Part shown: in pieces, positions 1-12,281 of the stretch
How the letters are laid out: each line of letters opens with the position of its first letter
Numbering within the stretch: position 1 is the stretch's first letter
Source of the DNA: Acanthochlamys bracteata
Taxonomy: Eukaryota; Streptophyta; Magnoliopsida; Pandanales; Velloziaceae
DNA: 64,000 bases
Assembly: GCA_019914995.1 (NCBI GenBank)
Contig: CM034141.1
Span: 6,116,001 to 6,180,000 of the forward strand
Direction: 5' to 3'
Program-made: the position numbers and the translations under genes
The notes under the pieces: model-generated
Database searches by the model: none
What the model was told of the DNA's origin: nothing
What the model saw: only the letters and a program-made list of their open reading frames with translations

Positions 1-3000
1 TGAGCTTTGCAAAATTCCCTCCATGTGTCATCACAAATACGTCCGATTTCAAGCAGACCAAGAAATCTAAGGCAGCCAGGCTGGTTACATGTTTCCTGAA
101 TCCATCCAATTCTTCTTTGCTAGCTAGTTCCTCCTTGGTGACCTGTGACAAGGATGGTAGACCGTAGACCAATGTATGTCATCAGGAATAGTGAGGGAAC
201 TTTATACTATACAATGAAAAAAATGACTACGGACCAAAGAAATGAGATGAGAGCTTATTCTATTAAAGATACCTAAAATCTATATATAACAATACTGTAA
301 GATAATGCACATTGGTAATCTCAATGTTATAGCACATAATATATGTTATAGCACATAGTTTATCAGACATAAATAGATCAAAGAACAAAACAGACTTTAA
401 AAAAGCTCAGCTCCATAATGTCAGTGGTTTTGCATGTGGTAACCGAAAAGAAAAAGGTAACCGAGACAAGAAAGGAAGTAGGCTACTTTATGGCAATCAG
501 TAAACATGCTCTTAAAGAGACTGACCAAATTCGGAAACATGTTTCTCAGAGGAGCCATTCTGTTCTGACCACCATACACTTGCCCAGAAGCAACATAAAT
601 TTGTGTCTCCTTTGGATAACCCATAGCCCGCAATATTACAGCTACCTCGCCAGGTTCGAGAGGGCAACGCCCCTCCTTCCTCTTTTGCAGGGCCAGCTGC
701 CACAAATGAGAACCATTCTGCACAGAAGAAGTATCTAGTAAGAAGATGAATTAATTCACAAGAAGCTTGCATTTACCTAAACTATGTGAGGCTATACAAA
801 TCTTGATTACCAGGCATGTCATTAGTTACCTTGTATCTCCTTGGCCATTCTTTCTGCCTATATGCTGCCATCATGGCTTTCTCCTCTCTTGTCCCAACAA
901 AATCACAGAAAGAAAGACCTACCATTCCCTTTTCAAATCGTAGATGCAGTGCCCTGAAAGGATAAAAAGACCGTAATTTAGGCCAATACCATCGCTAAGA
1001 GAAAATATATGCATGATCAAGAAGTTGCAAAGCAAAGAAGAACTGAGAAGAGCCAACTAATGGCATTACATGTAACGTTTCTGATTTGCAGTCCGGTTCC
1101 GCATCCTGGAAGCTAACAGATCAGCCATTTCTTCAATTTCAGGTAAGAATTTTAAAGCATGATAATTCACCCTGCATCTAAGCCTGTTGATTTCTGGTGG
1201 GACATTATCATACCTGAAATTGCAAGAAAATGCATTTTATGTCGACAAATACCAAGTATTTAAATGGAGGATAGGGTCGTGTGGAGAAAATATGAAAGGT
1301 GGTGAATCCATCAATTGTAGCTTACCCCAAGCGATCAACAAAAGGCTTCAGAGCCATTATTTTCTTCTCTTTGATTCTTGGTAGCACATTGTCGATGTAA
1401 AATTGTGCTGAAGCATACTTTGGGATGTTTTTGACAGTCCGCCTGCAAATTTTGAATGTTCAGTTTAACCTAAGGGCGCAAATGGTTTCGAACGTGCTAG
1501 CTAATTCATGTGCTAGATAATTCATCTTCTTCGAATTTATTATGACAATCTAGGTAACTATGAATATTATTGTTACATAGTATTAGTAAAAACAAAAATG
1601 CATCCATGTTGTCTCCAGCAGCCTCTTCTGAAAATTCAAATAGAATAGTGAATTATTCTCTAGAACCTCCATTGTACCACAATCCACTTACCAACTTAAT
1701 CAGGTTCATGTTGAGTATGCTATGCTCTCAGCTCATTTGAAACAGCATGGACAAATAACCTTCCCTAAAGCCATTATTATGTGCCAGCCTTCTTATAATA
1801 ATTAAGCATATTTTAATTTACTTTGCCCAAAACACCCTGCAATGGTGATGACACAAAGTTAATAATCGTATTATTACTCAGTATCTAATTTTAATGTATT
1901 CTGTATTAGTATTATCAGACTATCAGTGGAATACTAAACATCCTTAAATAAAAAGACACCAGAATACCTTGCCACATGAGAAAGCCAACACAAAGTGATG
2001 TTTTGGAGGAATAAGGCATTTCGTTCCAAAAACAAAATCGATTAATTGAGAGGGTAAAGCACTAGCAAAGAGTAAAAGACCTTATGCTAGTGAAAAGCTC
2101 CGATTTGTCCTCGAACCAATCAGGAATGTCACGAACGATACGCACATCATCCTTTAGGTACTCAATAAAATGGTCTACATCGAAGATGTCCTCAAATTTC
2201 CTGAGGAAAGTTTATTTTGTTAGTGTAGTCACTCTATCAACTTGGCAATAAGCTACCTAAAATGGCATCAGCATATGCAGGTAAAGCTTCATAGCAACAG
2301 TCAGAAAACCTTCTCATTATAGTTCAATAGAAGAATCAAGAGTGTGACGAGTGTCTTGCTCTATTGCTGCATTGCTCTATCAGTAGAAATTTGACAAAAA
2401 TACTATGTAGCTATGAGTAGAAAAAATTGCATTTTGATGAGCATTTCAATTAGAAAAAGGATAAAGATTAGCATAATATGGAAGAACTGATATTAACATA
2501 TACCCCTAAAGAAAGAATCTAAAACAAGATTGCACCCTAACAAAAATTAAGATAGGTACTGTATATGCAGATACTGACGTTTGATCTTTCCAGATTTGAT
2601 CTTGCTTCAGCACTGGTAAGATTAAAGTCGCATTCATTATTTTAGCCACAGCAACAGCATTACATATCTGCAATGGACCATCAACTTGTCAGAGAACTAA
2701 GAGAGGAACAACCAAAAATGTGTAAGGTACTCCGTCTTTCCTAATTTACAAATATGCTAAGGTGTAGAAAGATTAGAACCTAATCAAACGTGCTATTTCT
2801 GTAAGTGACAGCAATGGAACGATGTAGAAGAGATGAAGAAATGAGAAATAAATTAACGGCTGAAGAAGACTAAAAGGGGAAAAAGGAAATGCCAACCGAT
2901 AAGCAAAAGATACAAGCAGGAGGACACCGCAATGAAGGCTTGATGGAAACAGAAGAAGATACACCAGCAACTTATGCAAAATAAACAAGGAGGGAGGCAT

Positions 3001-4289
3001 ACATACAGCTATCCTTTGTTGATTTAGTCCACCCTCGGCATGAATAAACACATAACCATTTGTTTCATTCTCTGGAGGCAGATCTGAAATAGTAAGATAT
3101 AAAAAGTAAATGTATTACAACATATTAGGTATACAATATATAACGAAGTTCAGATACAGTTCCCAGCATTTCTACATGAAAAGTGTATGCAATAAAGAAA
3201 TGAGTACTAAATAAACAAGTGAGATGAAAACAAAATGAGTATGTTTTATAAACCAGGGTGTCATAGCGCGAGGAAGTAACCACAGATGAGTGCAAGAGGT
3301 AGAAGCTTTAGATTGTATCTCGTCAATCTTGGGAAGATATTTACGCTTGTCTTTATTAGCAAAACACCTACCACTTCTGTGATGCTCAATCAATACATTA
3401 ATGTGAAATAGGAAGGAACAAATACGGTGGTTGCTTACTTGCCTGATATCCCATTCCCACGTCGCTCAGCACATGACTTCCATGAAGTGGTTGACGAATA
3501 AGAATTCTCCCACAAAGAAGGTGACTCCTTCACCTAGAAACACAACAGAAGAGTGTTAACACTCCAACTAAATAAACAAAATCCAAAATCCTGCAATGAG
3601 CTTGTGAAAAAGAGCTTACCCGTGGACAATGAAGAACAATTCCCTCTTTTGTGCATAGATACGGCTCATTCTATATACAAGGAGAAAACCAGTTAGCTGA
3701 ATTGCAGTAGTAAACTATGAAAAACTCTTCATTCATATTTAGATCCTCCTATTCCTAGACAACAAAGAAAGAGAACAAAAATCAATCATCGCTATCAGTT
3801 TCATGATCCCAGAATCTTCATTATATGAACAGCTTAAGCTCTCGACACATAAGTTGCATGACTAAACAAATTCTCCTGCTGCTAGGCTGAACTTTTCACT
3901 GAATTTTACAAATTAAGAGTTCGAATTTAGGGATCGCGTATACGTGGTAAAGATCTCAACTAGACCAGGTTAATTCGTTCCTGAAATCGAATGAGATAGA
4001 AAATGAAACTAACCAGGTGAGACCAGAGAGACCGAAGAGAGAATATCGCGGCGAAAGCAAGGAGAGCAATAGCAACAACGAGAAACTTCTTATAAGAAGA
4101 ATAAGAAGAAGAAGACGAGAAGTGTCGGTAACGGTCGCCGGAAGCAGGGGAGACAAGGGGAACAGAATCATCGATGACGTCATCGTGTTTCTTCGGCGAT
4201 ATCGAAGAGGCAACGGCGGCGGCGGAGGGAGAAGAAGCGGCGGAAGAAACCCGATTCCCCATCGACAGCGAGTGCCGGAGCTCAGCCAT
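1..4289 (-). CDS. O-fucosyltransferase family protein (GT106-type, plant), C-terminus beyond window
   Basis: Plant GDP-fucose protein O-fucosyltransferase-like protein, expected to be a Golgi type II membrane protein. Eleven exons join in frame: 4289-4014, 3670-3620, 3533-3443, 3083-3007, 2667-2579, 2200-2081, 1442-1326, 1213-1070, 953-830, 717-526, 142 to below 1. They give about 474 residues before the window edge. The N-terminus is Ser-rich, with one membrane segment near residues 67-85 (KKFLVVAIALLAFAAIF). Family landmarks in order are IFIHAEGGLNQQR-like (here VFIHAEGGLNQQRIA), NATLILPVLKQDQIW, ALHLRFEKGMVG, RCPLEPGEVAVILRAMGY, YVASGQVYGG and VFVMTHGGNFAKL. The third intron begins with GC (AG/GCAAGT), and only this donor keeps the frame. 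The start is the first ATG ahead of the membrane anchor. The acceptor substrate cannot be told from sequence. The family call is firm; I do not assign an individual symbol. Confidence 0.93.
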
Positions 4290-6496
4290 CGAGAGAGAGA
4301 GAAAGAAGCTAGTTGATCACTGATTATAGATCTCGCTTCACTTCTCTCTAGGTGGGACCTGTTGGACCACAGCAACGGTGTTGTTTAATCTAGACTGAAC
4401 AGTGACAATGAAGAGTGTTTTGCTGAAACGCACTTGTGTTTAAGCTATTTATATTTTAGGAATTCTGAATAGAAAAACTATTAGAGCTTTTTTGAAAAAA
4501 TTTATGAAATAAATTTTTTTAAAATAAGTATTTTTATTGTATTTTAATAAATATATTACTATTTTGATCTCAAAAAATAATAATAATAAATTTTATTATG
4601 TAAAATTTTTTTTATTTTTTAATAAAATTTTTAAATATTTATAAAAGATATATTAAATAAAAAATAAAAAATTAATTTTGAGAATGTGTCTTCCAAACAG
4701 CAAAAGAAATGCTCCGGGAAAGTCCTTGTTTCTGGAAATTTGGAAATTACACCTAAATAGGAGTAGAGTGGTCCATTAAAGCCCAATATGTCCAAGCCCG
4801 TTAAAGCCCGACCGTCATAGTTTACGCAAATCCAACAATGACGATGGTACATATGGAGCGTATATCAATATTAATAGTTAATACTCTCCGAGCACAAAAG
4901 AAAAAATTTTATCTAACTATTTAATTTACCAATTTAGTACAAAAATTTAACTACTTATTTACATTTATTTTTAAAAACTTACTTTTAAGAAACTCGTTTT
5001 AACGCAGACATCATAGTCAGGTTGTCTTGACTACATTCGTATCTGCGGTTGCTTGTATTTTTAAATTATTTTTTATCAATAATTATTGTGATATTTTTTA
5101 AATAAAATTAAATATAAAAATATATATTTCAATTTCGTTTGAAATAAAATTAATATAAAATAAAATATATTTTTAAATCTATTATGGGGTATTTAAAACA
5201 TGCAGTTATCACAATGCTATGTCGCTCTTATACGGTATTTTTGTTGAAAATTCTAATGTACCTGAGATTGAACGGGCACCTTGATTTGATAATATGAATA
5301 TTTTTTGGTGTGAAATAAGCTGTTTAATTTCCAGCGAGATAGCTAAACTAACACCTTCTATCCATTAATAAATAATAACTTATTAACAAAGGTAGCTACC
5401 TAAACTAACACAAGCTGGACAAACCTGTTTCCAACTCTAATAAATGCAAATTTTAAAAACGTTTTGACATTCTATTTGAATAAACCATTATTTCAAATAA
5501 AATTTCATATTTTAAATAAAATTTTTACAAAATTATATATATTTATAAAATTTAAAAATATAACTATAAAATATATAATAATTTTATTTTAAATAAATTA
5601 GATTTATTTTCTAGAATTGTAATATGCTTATTTTATTTTTATTTCACAAGTACTGTGAAGTGCCGAAATATATTTTTTATTTTATTCGTTACGCAATCCA
5701 GTAAAGCTCTGTTTCTCGTGCACCCACTCCTTGAACTGTCACCGGCTATTAGTTTGAAACTAAACTCACATTATTAATATAAAATATGTTTTTATTTTAT
5801 TAAAGTAATGATTACAATATTATTAAATTAGTTTATATTCTTATCTCTGACATCACTCCTTGAATAAAGAAGAACAATCGTTACTTCCTTCCAAACCAGC
5901 CGACGATTCAAAAGTATTACATTTTTAATAATCTAATATATATTTCATTCTAATTTTACATCTAAAACATAACGAAGAACGTGAGCTCACCGCAACAATA
6001 GAGAGCTGCTAATATTGAAATGTTGGCCGTGATATTTGAATAGTTTATGATGTTCTTTTATGTTTGTATTAAAAGTTAAAAATAAAATAATTCTAAAATA
6101 TTATAATGTAAAATTGAAAATATTTTTTACAAGTTTATTATAATATTAATAAAATAAAAATATTAAAAATATTAAAAAGTACTGTGAAACAGTGCCGTCG
6201 CGAGTACCAGAGGGAAAAAAAACCACGCTTCTCTCTTCTTGGTTCTTTTTTTCTCTTCTCTAGACTTATCGAACTCGTTTCTCTATATTTTCCGTTTCGT
6301 TTGCAGCAGTTACAAATCGCAGCAATGTTCTTTTAAGTGTTGATTCAAACTGGGTTCATGTTTTTTCTCTGCCATTTTGGTTCTTTGTTGTGAAAGAAGG
6401 AATAAAGAAAGTAGCGGCTTTGTGACGGAAGGTTTTTGTAGAGAGATGGAAGAGAAGAGAATTGTTTAGATCTGTTCTGAAGATTGTGATTGATCC
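4290..6496. other. AT-rich intergenic region between divergent genes
   Basis: Holds the 5' leaders and promoters of the fucosyltransferase gene (leftward) and the kinase gene (rightward). Three AAGCCC-type site II-like motifs lie at about 4769-4810. A fold-back AT-rich stretch at about 4480-4680 resembles the MITE-like repeats seen elsewhere in the window. The kinase leader near 6446-6469 has a seven-codon upstream ORF. I see no coding sequence. Confidence 0.6.
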
Positions 6497-8540
6497 ATGG
6501 GCCTCTTCTCATTTTGCTGCAGGATTAGTTCAGATCGGTATCCACTGTTCTTAATCTCTTAACATTTTTTTTTCTCTGTTTAGTTTGATTTTTTTCTGCT
6601 TCCGAGGTGTTTGATGGAGAAAATAAGATATGGGTTTGAAGTTTTTATTCAGTTAGATTTTGGATGAGGTTTTACTCTAGTTCAGATTGGTACAAGCTTT
6701 CGAGCTCTTGCTTTTTGTTGTTTTTGTTACAATCGGAAAGTTTTGAACTTCATTGCGTGAAGGTTTAATGGGGAAGTCAATACATGAGTTTTGGTTTAGC
6801 GTTTGTGAATATGAGAAAGATTTGATGGAAAGTGGTGTGCGCAGGAGGGAGGAGGGAAGGAAAAAGTCTACAACATGGAGGATTTTCTCTCTCAAAGAGC
6901 TTCAATCTGCTACAAACAACTTCAACTATGATAACAAGCTCGGCGAAGGCGGGTTCGGTAGTGTCTACTGGGGACAGCTATGGGATGGTTCTCAGGTATT
7001 GAGTTCAACAAGTTTCTGTTTAAGAAGAATTTTATTCTATTCTTCTGTGTAAAATATGCTTTCGGTTTATTTACCTTGATGCTAATTAAAACTTCTCATC
7101 TATGTGACACAATTATTTATTAATCCTTTGGTAATGAGGCTGTTAAGAGTGTAAGCATTTTTGAGTGTGGTGCATGAAGAGCTAGCTGGGAAACTAAGCA
7201 GTTCTGGGGCACTGTAATGGGCAAAAGAAAGAAGAGCATTGGGCCATTCTGTTCTTGTCATGCCTACTTAGTTTTCTAGTAATGAGGAACTACGAACTGT
7301 TCATAAGGTTATTTTTTCAATTGTTCAATGATTTCTTGAAAGAACTATCTTTTCTTTTTCTTTTCTAGTTGTATAGACATTATTAGCTTTTAACTAGTAA
7401 TCACAGTATGGTTTCATTTTCTGCTTACACATGCAACCAGACTGTCAGAAGTCTTTAGGCTCTATACAAGCATAGACCTGCATGTGTACCCCTTTGTTTG
7501 GGCCTTTCAGATAATTTTATTTTGCATGTAGATTGCAGTTAAAAGGTTGAAACTATGGAGCAGCAAAGCTGAAATGGAATTCGCAGTTGAAGTTAAGATT
7601 CTTGGAAGCGTGAGGCACAAGAATCTGTTGAGTTTGCGGGGGTACTGTGCTGAGGGACAAGAGCGCCTCATAGTCTCTGATTACATGCCAAACTTGAGCT
7701 TGCACTCTCATCTCCATGGTCAGCATTCAGCGGAGTGCCTTTTGGACTGGGGAAGAAGATTAAAAATTGCAATTGGAATTGCTGAAGGGGTTGCGTAAGT
7801 TTGACATTAAGAGTTTCTTTTGGGCCTTGCTTAAGGGTGATCAGACACATCTCTAATTAGCTGTTATATTATGCAGATATCTTCACGACCATGCAACACC
7901 TCATATAATTCACAGAGACATCAAAGCAAGCAATGTACTACTGAACTCCAATTTTGAGGCACTAGTAGCTGATTTTGGTTTTGCGAAACTAATACCAGAT
8001 GGAGCTACACATGTCACCACAAAGGTCAAGGGCACGCTTGGGTATCTTGCCCCTGAGTATGCCATGCTTGGGCAGGCCAATGAGAGTTGTGATGTGTATA
8101 GCTTGGGCATTCTTCTTTTAGAGCTTGCCAGTGGAAGGAAACCCATCAACCTGTCAGACCCTACACAGAATCAGTCAATTGTAGATTGGGCACTTCCCTT
8201 GGCCAAAGAGAGGAAATTTGAAGAAATTCCTGACCCGAAACTTGAAGGGAAGTATGTAGAAGCGGAACTAAAGAGGATGGTGATTGTGGGACTTGCTTGC
8301 ACCCAAACTCGGCCCGATAAAAGACCTACCGTGCTCGAGGTGGTGGAACTACTAAAGGGAGAGTCGAAGGAGAAGCTGGAGAAAGTAGAAAACGATGACT
8401 TGCTCAAACTGGAACCACTTGCCAGCCAAGAAACTAGCAGTCGTGATAGTTCGGATTCTATATCAGAGGATAAGGACTCCGATTCTGATCCGAAACAAGA
8501 GTTTGGTTCCATAGTTGAAGTAGCAGAGCATGTTAGCTAG
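6497..8540 (+). CDS. PTI1-like receptor-like cytoplasmic kinase (At3g15890-like)
   Basis: Protein kinase of the receptor-like cytoplasmic type, probably held at the plasma membrane by lipid. Four exons join in frame: 6497-6537, 6845-6995, 7532-7794, 7877-8540, giving 372 residues. The N-terminus is MGLFSFCC, with Gly2 for possible myristoylation and Cys7-Cys8 for possible palmitoylation. The kinase domain shows the Gly loop GEGGFGSV (47-54), the lysine of AVKR (68), HRD (164-166), DFG (184-186) and APE (210-212), so it should be catalytically active. The acidic, Ser-rich tail (SSRDSSDSISEDKDSDSD) has no known domain. The overall match is to Arabidopsis At3g15890, labelled PTI1-like in databases; substrates are unknown. 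An in-frame ATG at 6768 within intron 1 could give a second N-terminus. Confidence 0.93.
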
Positions 8541-9508
8541 AGTTGGATTTCTGTCAGCTGAAGATAAAGATGGAAGCTTGAAGCCTCTTGTGAATTGTTT
8601 GGCTGTTTTTACAGAGAACAAAAGTTTGCATGCAACTAGCCAAACCTTTTCAAGGTGTTTTGTGGATCTGAAATTCAGAAAAATGAAATTACTTGGTTTT
8701 AGCTACACCGTTGTTCCTGGCTTGAATTCTGGAATGAGTTGTTTCATTGATGTTTGGCTTGTATAGTCTCCGTGGGAGGTTTGGGGGTTTTGGTTTGAAA
8801 TGGTTTCCTACGGTTGCCTTTGTGTTTCACTTTTTAAATTGCTGATCGGTAACTGTCAAGAGAATGGTGTGTCATGAACTTGTTTTACCCGCTTGTTTCC
8901 ATTACATAACTGGTTTCTTGAACTACTTGCTGGAGTTTGTTGCAAGCATGAGATTAATATATGTCCGTGCAAAGAAGGTGATCTCCAATAACTTGAGTGT
9001 CTTATATTATAATTTAAAGCTTCACCTAACCTGCAAAGTAATTGTCTGATAAAGGTATTAATAACGATAAATCATTGTTGATGGCTTGCAACAGGGTTGC
9101 TTTTTTTTTTCCCTGATCTTGATGGTTGACCTACTAGCAAAGGCTTATACCAACAAAATTATGTCCAACTTCAAAATCAACAGAATCAGAACATACTTTC
9201 ATAAACTTTCAGAAGATCGATTATTATAAAAAAATAAAGAACTATTAAAGTTTAGAAGATTTGACTCTATCGTTCTAACAAACAGTTGCCGTATTTGAAA
9301 ATGACGACATACTTCTTGTTCAATCGTCTTTCTCTTCTTTTGCGTGTTGAAATAATTTGGCTAATTCTGAAAATTACGCTCCTTCAAAATTATTTATCTC
9401 TTATATTTTATTATTTTTACTTTTTCTCAACATCAAAATCTCTATTCTTAATTTTGTGGAAAAAAGTTTAATTCAGCACGAATCCCAACTAACTTAACAT
9501 CTCAAATG
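8541..9508. other. 3' region of the kinase gene and intergenic DNA
   Basis: From 8541 to about 9060 the sequence has the mixed composition of a 3' untranslated region. After that it becomes AT-rich, with no coding sequence up to the transposon target duplication at 9501-9508. Confidence 0.5.
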
Positions 9509-10279
9509 CATAGTTATCAAACTCGATCCGTCCGAGTCGATCCGAAAACTATTAATCCGGACGATAAACCGGTCCGGATTTGAAAAAATATCGTTTATGT
9601 AATCGACCTGTTTCGATCCGCTTCAACCCGATCGATCCGTCTGCTCGGATCAAATCGGGTTGAAAAAAATTTTTAAAAATTTAATTTAAAAATTTTAAAT
9701 TGATGATATATTTAATATAAAAATAATTATTATATAGTCCTATGTTGAAAAATGATATATAGTTTAGATTTAGCATTTGGATTTAATAATGCAAAAAATA
9801 TAATTGATTATTTCTTATTTGTAAATATCAAATATTAGTGATTTTTAAATTTTTTATATTGTAAAATATTTAGATTTAAATATGTATACCTAAAAAAGTT
9901 AGTTATATATCTTTTATGATTTATCTATTTTATGGTTTTATTTTTTTCTAATCTCCTAATTTATTTAAAAATTTCTATTTATAAATTTTACTTGTTATTA
10001 TTATTATTGGTGATGTCAATTATGGTGGCAATACTTTAATTTTATTGTAATTATTATTGCTGTTGTTGTTGATAGTAATGATATAATAAAAATACTTTAA
10101 TCTTTTGTTATGATTGCTATACCTATTATTATTAGTAGTGTCATTAGCAATAAATTTCTTACTATAATTATTATTATTAGTTAAAAATACTTTAATATTA
10201 TTGATCCAACGGTTCAATCCGAGAATCGTGATCCGAACAGTTTTTAGATTCGATGTCCGGTTCAGTTTTTACAGCTATG
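9509..10279. mobile_element. hAT-like non-autonomous transposon
   Basis: The element is bounded by a perfect 8-bp direct repeat, CTCAAATG, at 9501-9508 and 10280-10287. Its ends are imperfect inverted repeats: CATAGTTATCAAACTCG on the left and, read inward from the right, CATAGCTGTAAAAACTG. An 8-bp target duplication with short terminal repeats starting CA is typical of the hAT superfamily. The subterminal 5' region carries many GATCCG and CCGGAT copies, the sort of motif hAT transposases bind. The interior is AT-rich with ATT runs and has no transposase, so it would need one in trans. The 65-codon Asn-rich ORF inside is a composition artefact. Confidence 0.8.
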
Positions 10280-10287
10280 CTCAAATG

Positions 10288-10814
10288 TTTGTACCTTGCA
10301 ATTATTGTTTTATTTTAATTAAATCATAAAAACATGTTAAAAACCGTCAATTCAATTCCTTTTACAAATATTTGACTTACGGATAAAATCTTGCACTATC
10401 CCACGCCGTGAGTATTCGACTATATTCAAGCCAATTGCTTTGTGATGATGATTTCTATTCTCTTCAGATTCTATTTTCGTTTCTTTACCACCAATGACCT
10501 TTCTTTCTTTTCCTTCAAAATCTCTCCATTAGAAATTTACTAAAGAACTCCAAACAACTCTCTCACAGGTTTCGCATTCATTCTCTGAAACAGTTGTTCA
10601 ATTTGTTGCAACCTTCGTTTCACTTTTTCCTTTGTTTTCTGGATTTTTTCGTTTGTTTTCTCCACTAGAAATTGCTTTGTTCCTTCTTCAAATTTTTGTT
10701 GGGTGATTCACTGTTCTTATTGCTTGCAATATTGTACTAGACTGAGTTGAATTTGCTATACACAGTTGTTTCTTCTAAGCTTTCGGTAATTGTCGCGAAA
10801 AGTTATTAACAAGC
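10288..10814. other. Intergenic DNA upstream of the inositol oxygenase pseudogene
   Basis: T-rich stretch that may be the old promoter and leader of the pseudogene. I see no intact coding exon. Confidence 0.4.
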
Positions 10815-11102
10815 CATACTGAGAAAGGCAGGGACTGCCATGTTGAATTCGATCGCCAGAATATCGTTGAAGTGTTTCTACTGGTGATTACAGTATGATC
10901 GAAGAAAAGGTTTGGACGAGTTTTGATAGGTTCAAAGAATGAGAGAAGAGTATGACAAATTGGACAGGCATGAGATGAGTGCATGGGAGTGCTGTGACCT
11001 GCTCAATGAGTTTGTTGATGAGAGGGATCCTGACCTGCTCGCTGACTGCGGATGTCATTAGGAAGAACTACCCCAAAGAGCTGAGATACTGGTTTCTCCT
11101 AT

Positions 11103-11394
11103 GACGTCTTTCGAATATCAGTAACTGAATTTTTTAAAAGTGAAAAATAAAAAATAAAATTTTTAAAAAAATAAAATTTAACTTAAAATTCAGTATTTAT
11201 ATTTCAATAGTTTTTAAAAGTGTGTTTAAGATTGAAACATATAATTGCATTAGAAAGTATATAAATAAAAAAGTTAGAACTGAAGTTTCGCATGTAGAAA
11301 TAGAGTTCTGAGTTTATTGTGTAATTGAAACATATAAATTATTCAGAACTCAAAATTTGACCAAAAAATAAAGTTATAGGTGTTTAAAATACTC
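11103..11394 (+). mobile_element. MITE copy 1, inside the MIOX pseudogene
   Basis: This AT-rich element has imperfect terminal inverted repeats of about 30 bases (left end GACGTCTTTCGAATATCAG; right end read inward GAGTATTTTAAACACCT). The interior, including AGAACTGAAGTTTCGCATGT, matches the element at 42433-42713 in the opposite orientation. It has no coding capacity. I did not find a convincing target duplication. Confidence 0.7.
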
Positions 11395-12034
11395 AAGATG
11401 CACTGTTCCATGTTACATTAGGCGGAAATTTACTGAAAGTAAATTCGTAAAATAATATGTACGTAGTAATCAAATTTAAAAGATAGTGACTTTTTGATGG
11501 TTCAGATCTAGGGAAGTTCTTCTACATACAAAGTTTGGCCAGCTTCCTCAATGGGCTGTTTTCGGTTAAGGAATCAGCAGTAATTTTGTTTTAAATTTTC
11601 TTTCATCTCACCTTGTTCAATCTGTAAACTTCTAGTAATATCTGTAGGAGATAGGTTCCCGTTTGGTTGTGCTTTCGACAAATCAAGTATTCATTTAAAG
11701 GTGAAAAGACTATTAGGCGTCTTTTTGGCGTTACTTATTAGAGTGCTTTTATTTCATTTCATTTTTTATATTTTTTTATAAATTTTTTACAATATTTTAT
11801 AAAATTATTTAAAAATATAAAAATATAAAAGCTCTAATCGTAAAATTTTATTTTTACTTATTTTTATTTTTTAAATAAAAAATAAGAATTATTTTTCAAA
11901 ATATAAAAAGCCTTTGTTTTAAATTTTTTATATTTTATAAATACTCTTAAATATCTCCTAACTTTTGTATGATTTCTCCATATGTATATGCTCTTGAGAA
12001 TTGCTGTTTTGATAGTTGAACACTATTACTGCAG
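11395..12034 (+). repeat. Pseudogene introns with an AT-rich fold-back segment
   Basis: Former introns of the MIOX pseudogene. The part at about 11735-11960 is a poly-A/T fold-back resembling the small elements at 49-50 kb. Confidence 0.35.
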
Positions 12035-12281
12035 TTCGAAGCAAATTCAGACTACGAAAATTTCCAAGTACAAGACCAAGTAGGGATGGGAGTCTATTCA
12101 GAAGGATGCGGACTTGGTAATGTACTGAAAAAATGGGGACATGTACATGGTATGACTTTATTCACCGATGCTTATCTCGCTTTCGATAAGTTTAAACTTA
12201 GTTAACGTGTGAACAAAAAATGACACAAGCAATGTGGCATCCACATTTTCTTAGATATCAAAATCTTCTCCTGACATTTCC

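Larger units (their letters stand above)
10815..12153 (+). pseudogene. MIOX: Inositol oxygenase (MIOX) pseudogene
   Basis: Inositol oxygenase turns myo-inositol into D-glucuronate. Its exons are recognisable here in order but broken. At 10815-11100: RDC-HVEFDRQNIVEVF, then after a frameshift MREEYDKLDRHEMSAWECC and LLNEFVDERDPDL, then a stop and a shift to IRKNYPKE. At about 11505-11560: DLGK followed, after loss of one base, by VLLHTKFGQLPQWAVFG. At about 11648-11700: GDRFPFGCAFDKSSIHLK. At about 12035-12153: GVYSEGCGLGNVLKKWGH. The QIEHLLQTAEA segment between the first pieces is largely missing, and the C-terminal part after the last piece is absent. A MITE sits at 11103-11394, beside the first exon block. 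The remnants of intron borders show it came from a split gene rather than a processed copy. Confidence 0.85.

Noticed and set aside
4017..4316. 99-codon Arg-rich ORF on the + strand
   Set aside because: It is antisense to the first exon of the O-fucosyltransferase gene and reflects its Ser-rich, codon-biased sequence.
10020..10217. 65-codon Asn-rich ORF on the - strand
   Set aside because: Lies inside the hAT-like element in ATT-repeat DNA; low-complexity artefact.
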